Below the pieces are notes generated by a model. The model was not told the DNA's origin, did not search any database, and saw nothing but the letters and a program-made list of their open reading frames with translations. From an uncultured Collinsella sp. (GTDB lineage Bacteria; Actinomycetota; Coriobacteriia; Coriobacteriales; Coriobacteriaceae), in the NCBI GenBank assembly GCA_900545075.1, contig UQXT01000027.1:1-22346 (forward strand): a stretch of DNA of 22,346 bases. Direction: 5' to 3'. The translations under genes and the position numbers were made by a program. Within the stretch, counting starts at the first letter, position 1. Every line of letters begins with the position of its first letter. Below, in pieces: positions 21,696 to 22,346 of this stretch.

Positions 21696-22346
21696 ATGGA
21701 TATCAGCCGCTTTGGCGAATTCGCCATCTTAGCGCAGTCACGCACGTTTCTTGATGCGGCGGAACTGCTTTTCATGTCGCAATCAACCCTCTCCAAGCAC
21801 ATCATGGCAATGGAGCACGAACTCGGCTGCAAGCTCATCGATCGAAGCCAGCGCCACGTAACACTCACCGCGCAAGGTGAAGCGCTCCTCCCCTATGCGC
21901 AAAAAATTGCGACGCTTCAGCACCGTTATCTTGCCGCCATTCAAATAGGCGCAGGTGAGCCGCTCGAGCACCTCACCGTAGGTTCTATCCCCATTATGGC
22001 CCCTTATGGGATCACGGACGCCGTCATCGATTTTCAGCAGGCGAACCCCTCATATTCCGTTGAGCTCATCGAGGGCGAGGGCGACACACTCAAGCGCATG
22101 CTCCTGCACGAGGACATTGACCTGGCCTTCATCCGTGACGGCGGCGCCATCGAGCCGGAGTTCAAAAAGATTCCCTTTACGACCGACCGGCTCGTGGCCG
22201 TCCTTCCACTCGACCATCCGCTCGCCGAACGTGACACCGTCGAGATAGACGACCTTATCGACGAGAATTTCCTCATGCTTCCCCAAGGCTCGTTCGTAAG
22301 CGAGCTCGTCCTTTCCCTTTGTCGCGAAGCTGGATTTGGCCCACGT
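21696..22346 (+). CDS. LysR-family regulator, partial (3' end outside window)
   Basis: The N-terminal 60 residues form a LysR winged helix (FAILAQSRTFLDAAELLFMS, QSTLSKHIMAMEHELGCKLI). The start of the ligand-binding domain follows, with LTVGSIPIMAPYG and GDTLKRMLLHEDIDLAFIRD. The frame is open for 217 codons to the window edge; a full protein would be about 290-300. ATG 21696 has GGAGG at 21684-21688, which sits in the perfect palindrome GGAGGCCTCC and may be partly hidden. It may control the exporter or the deformylase, but nothing shows this. Confidence 0.9.
   Translation, partial: MDISRFGEFAILAQSRTFLDAAELLFMSQSTLSKHIMAMEHELGCKLIDRSQRHVTLTAQGEALLPYAQKIATLQHRYLAAIQIGAGEPLEHLTVGSIPIMAPYGITDAVIDFQQANPSYSVELIEGEGDTLKRMLLHEDIDLAFIRDGGAIEPEFKKIPFTTDRLVAVLPLDHPLAERDTVEIDDLIDENFLMLPQGSFVSELVLSLCREAGFGPR

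Overview
The window looks like a chromosomal segment from a high-GC anaerobic gut actinobacterium of the class Coriobacteriia, most likely Collinsella. This is an inference from strong GC-ending codon use, the gene set (reverse rubrerythrin, PdxST with a MocR-type PdxR, BceAB-like exporter, class II aldolase with a DeoR regulator, an RGG-tailed protein) and the many long intergenic hairpins. No rRNA, tRNA or CRISPR array was seen.

Layout. 149-3146 (-): a BceAB-type ABC exporter, ATPase followed by permease. 3396-4385 (+): one protein joining a Nudix hydrolase to a Vsr mismatch endonuclease. 4386-5050: mostly non-coding, ending in a large nested inverted repeat downstream of a class II aldolase gene (5075-5932, -). 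6267-7070 (+): a divergent DeoR-type regulator. 7096-8549: an intact IS3-family element with 3-bp target duplication, inserted in the loop of a bidirectional terminator. 8578-9714 (-): a HIRAN-domain gene, a small acidic/basic gene broken by one amber codon, and a metallophosphoesterase gene. 9862-10059: a compact type I toxin-antitoxin-like locus absent from ordinary gene calls. 10137-12746 (-): an alcohol dehydrogenase/aldehyde dehydrogenase operon behind a Rex-like palindrome. 13003-13563 (+): reverse rubrerythrin. 13806-14933 (-): a nuclease-like hypothetical gene bracketed by two copies of a 121-bp repeat. 15226-16665 (-): PdxR, divergent from pdxS-pdxT (16811-18309, +). 18343-18633: three consecutive hairpins. 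18636-19475 (-): an acidic protein with an RGG tail. 19628-21043 (-): an MFS exporter, divergent from a short variant peptide deformylase (21249-21659, +), followed by a LysR regulator cut by the window end.

How genes work together. PdxR probably controls pdxST through two 12-bp direct repeats, giving de novo pyridoxal phosphate synthesis. The DeoR regulator probably controls the aldolase. The ADH/ALDH pair interconverts an alcohol, its aldehyde and the acid, with probable NADH-linked control. The small membrane peptide, its leader hairpin, and an antisense promoter and terminator over its 3' end form a self-contained type I module.

The most unusual items are: the type I module; the 121-bp repeat whose inverted ends carry stop codons in all three frames and supply the last codons and stop of two unrelated genes; the Nudix-Vsr fusion; and the IS inserted into a terminator loop.
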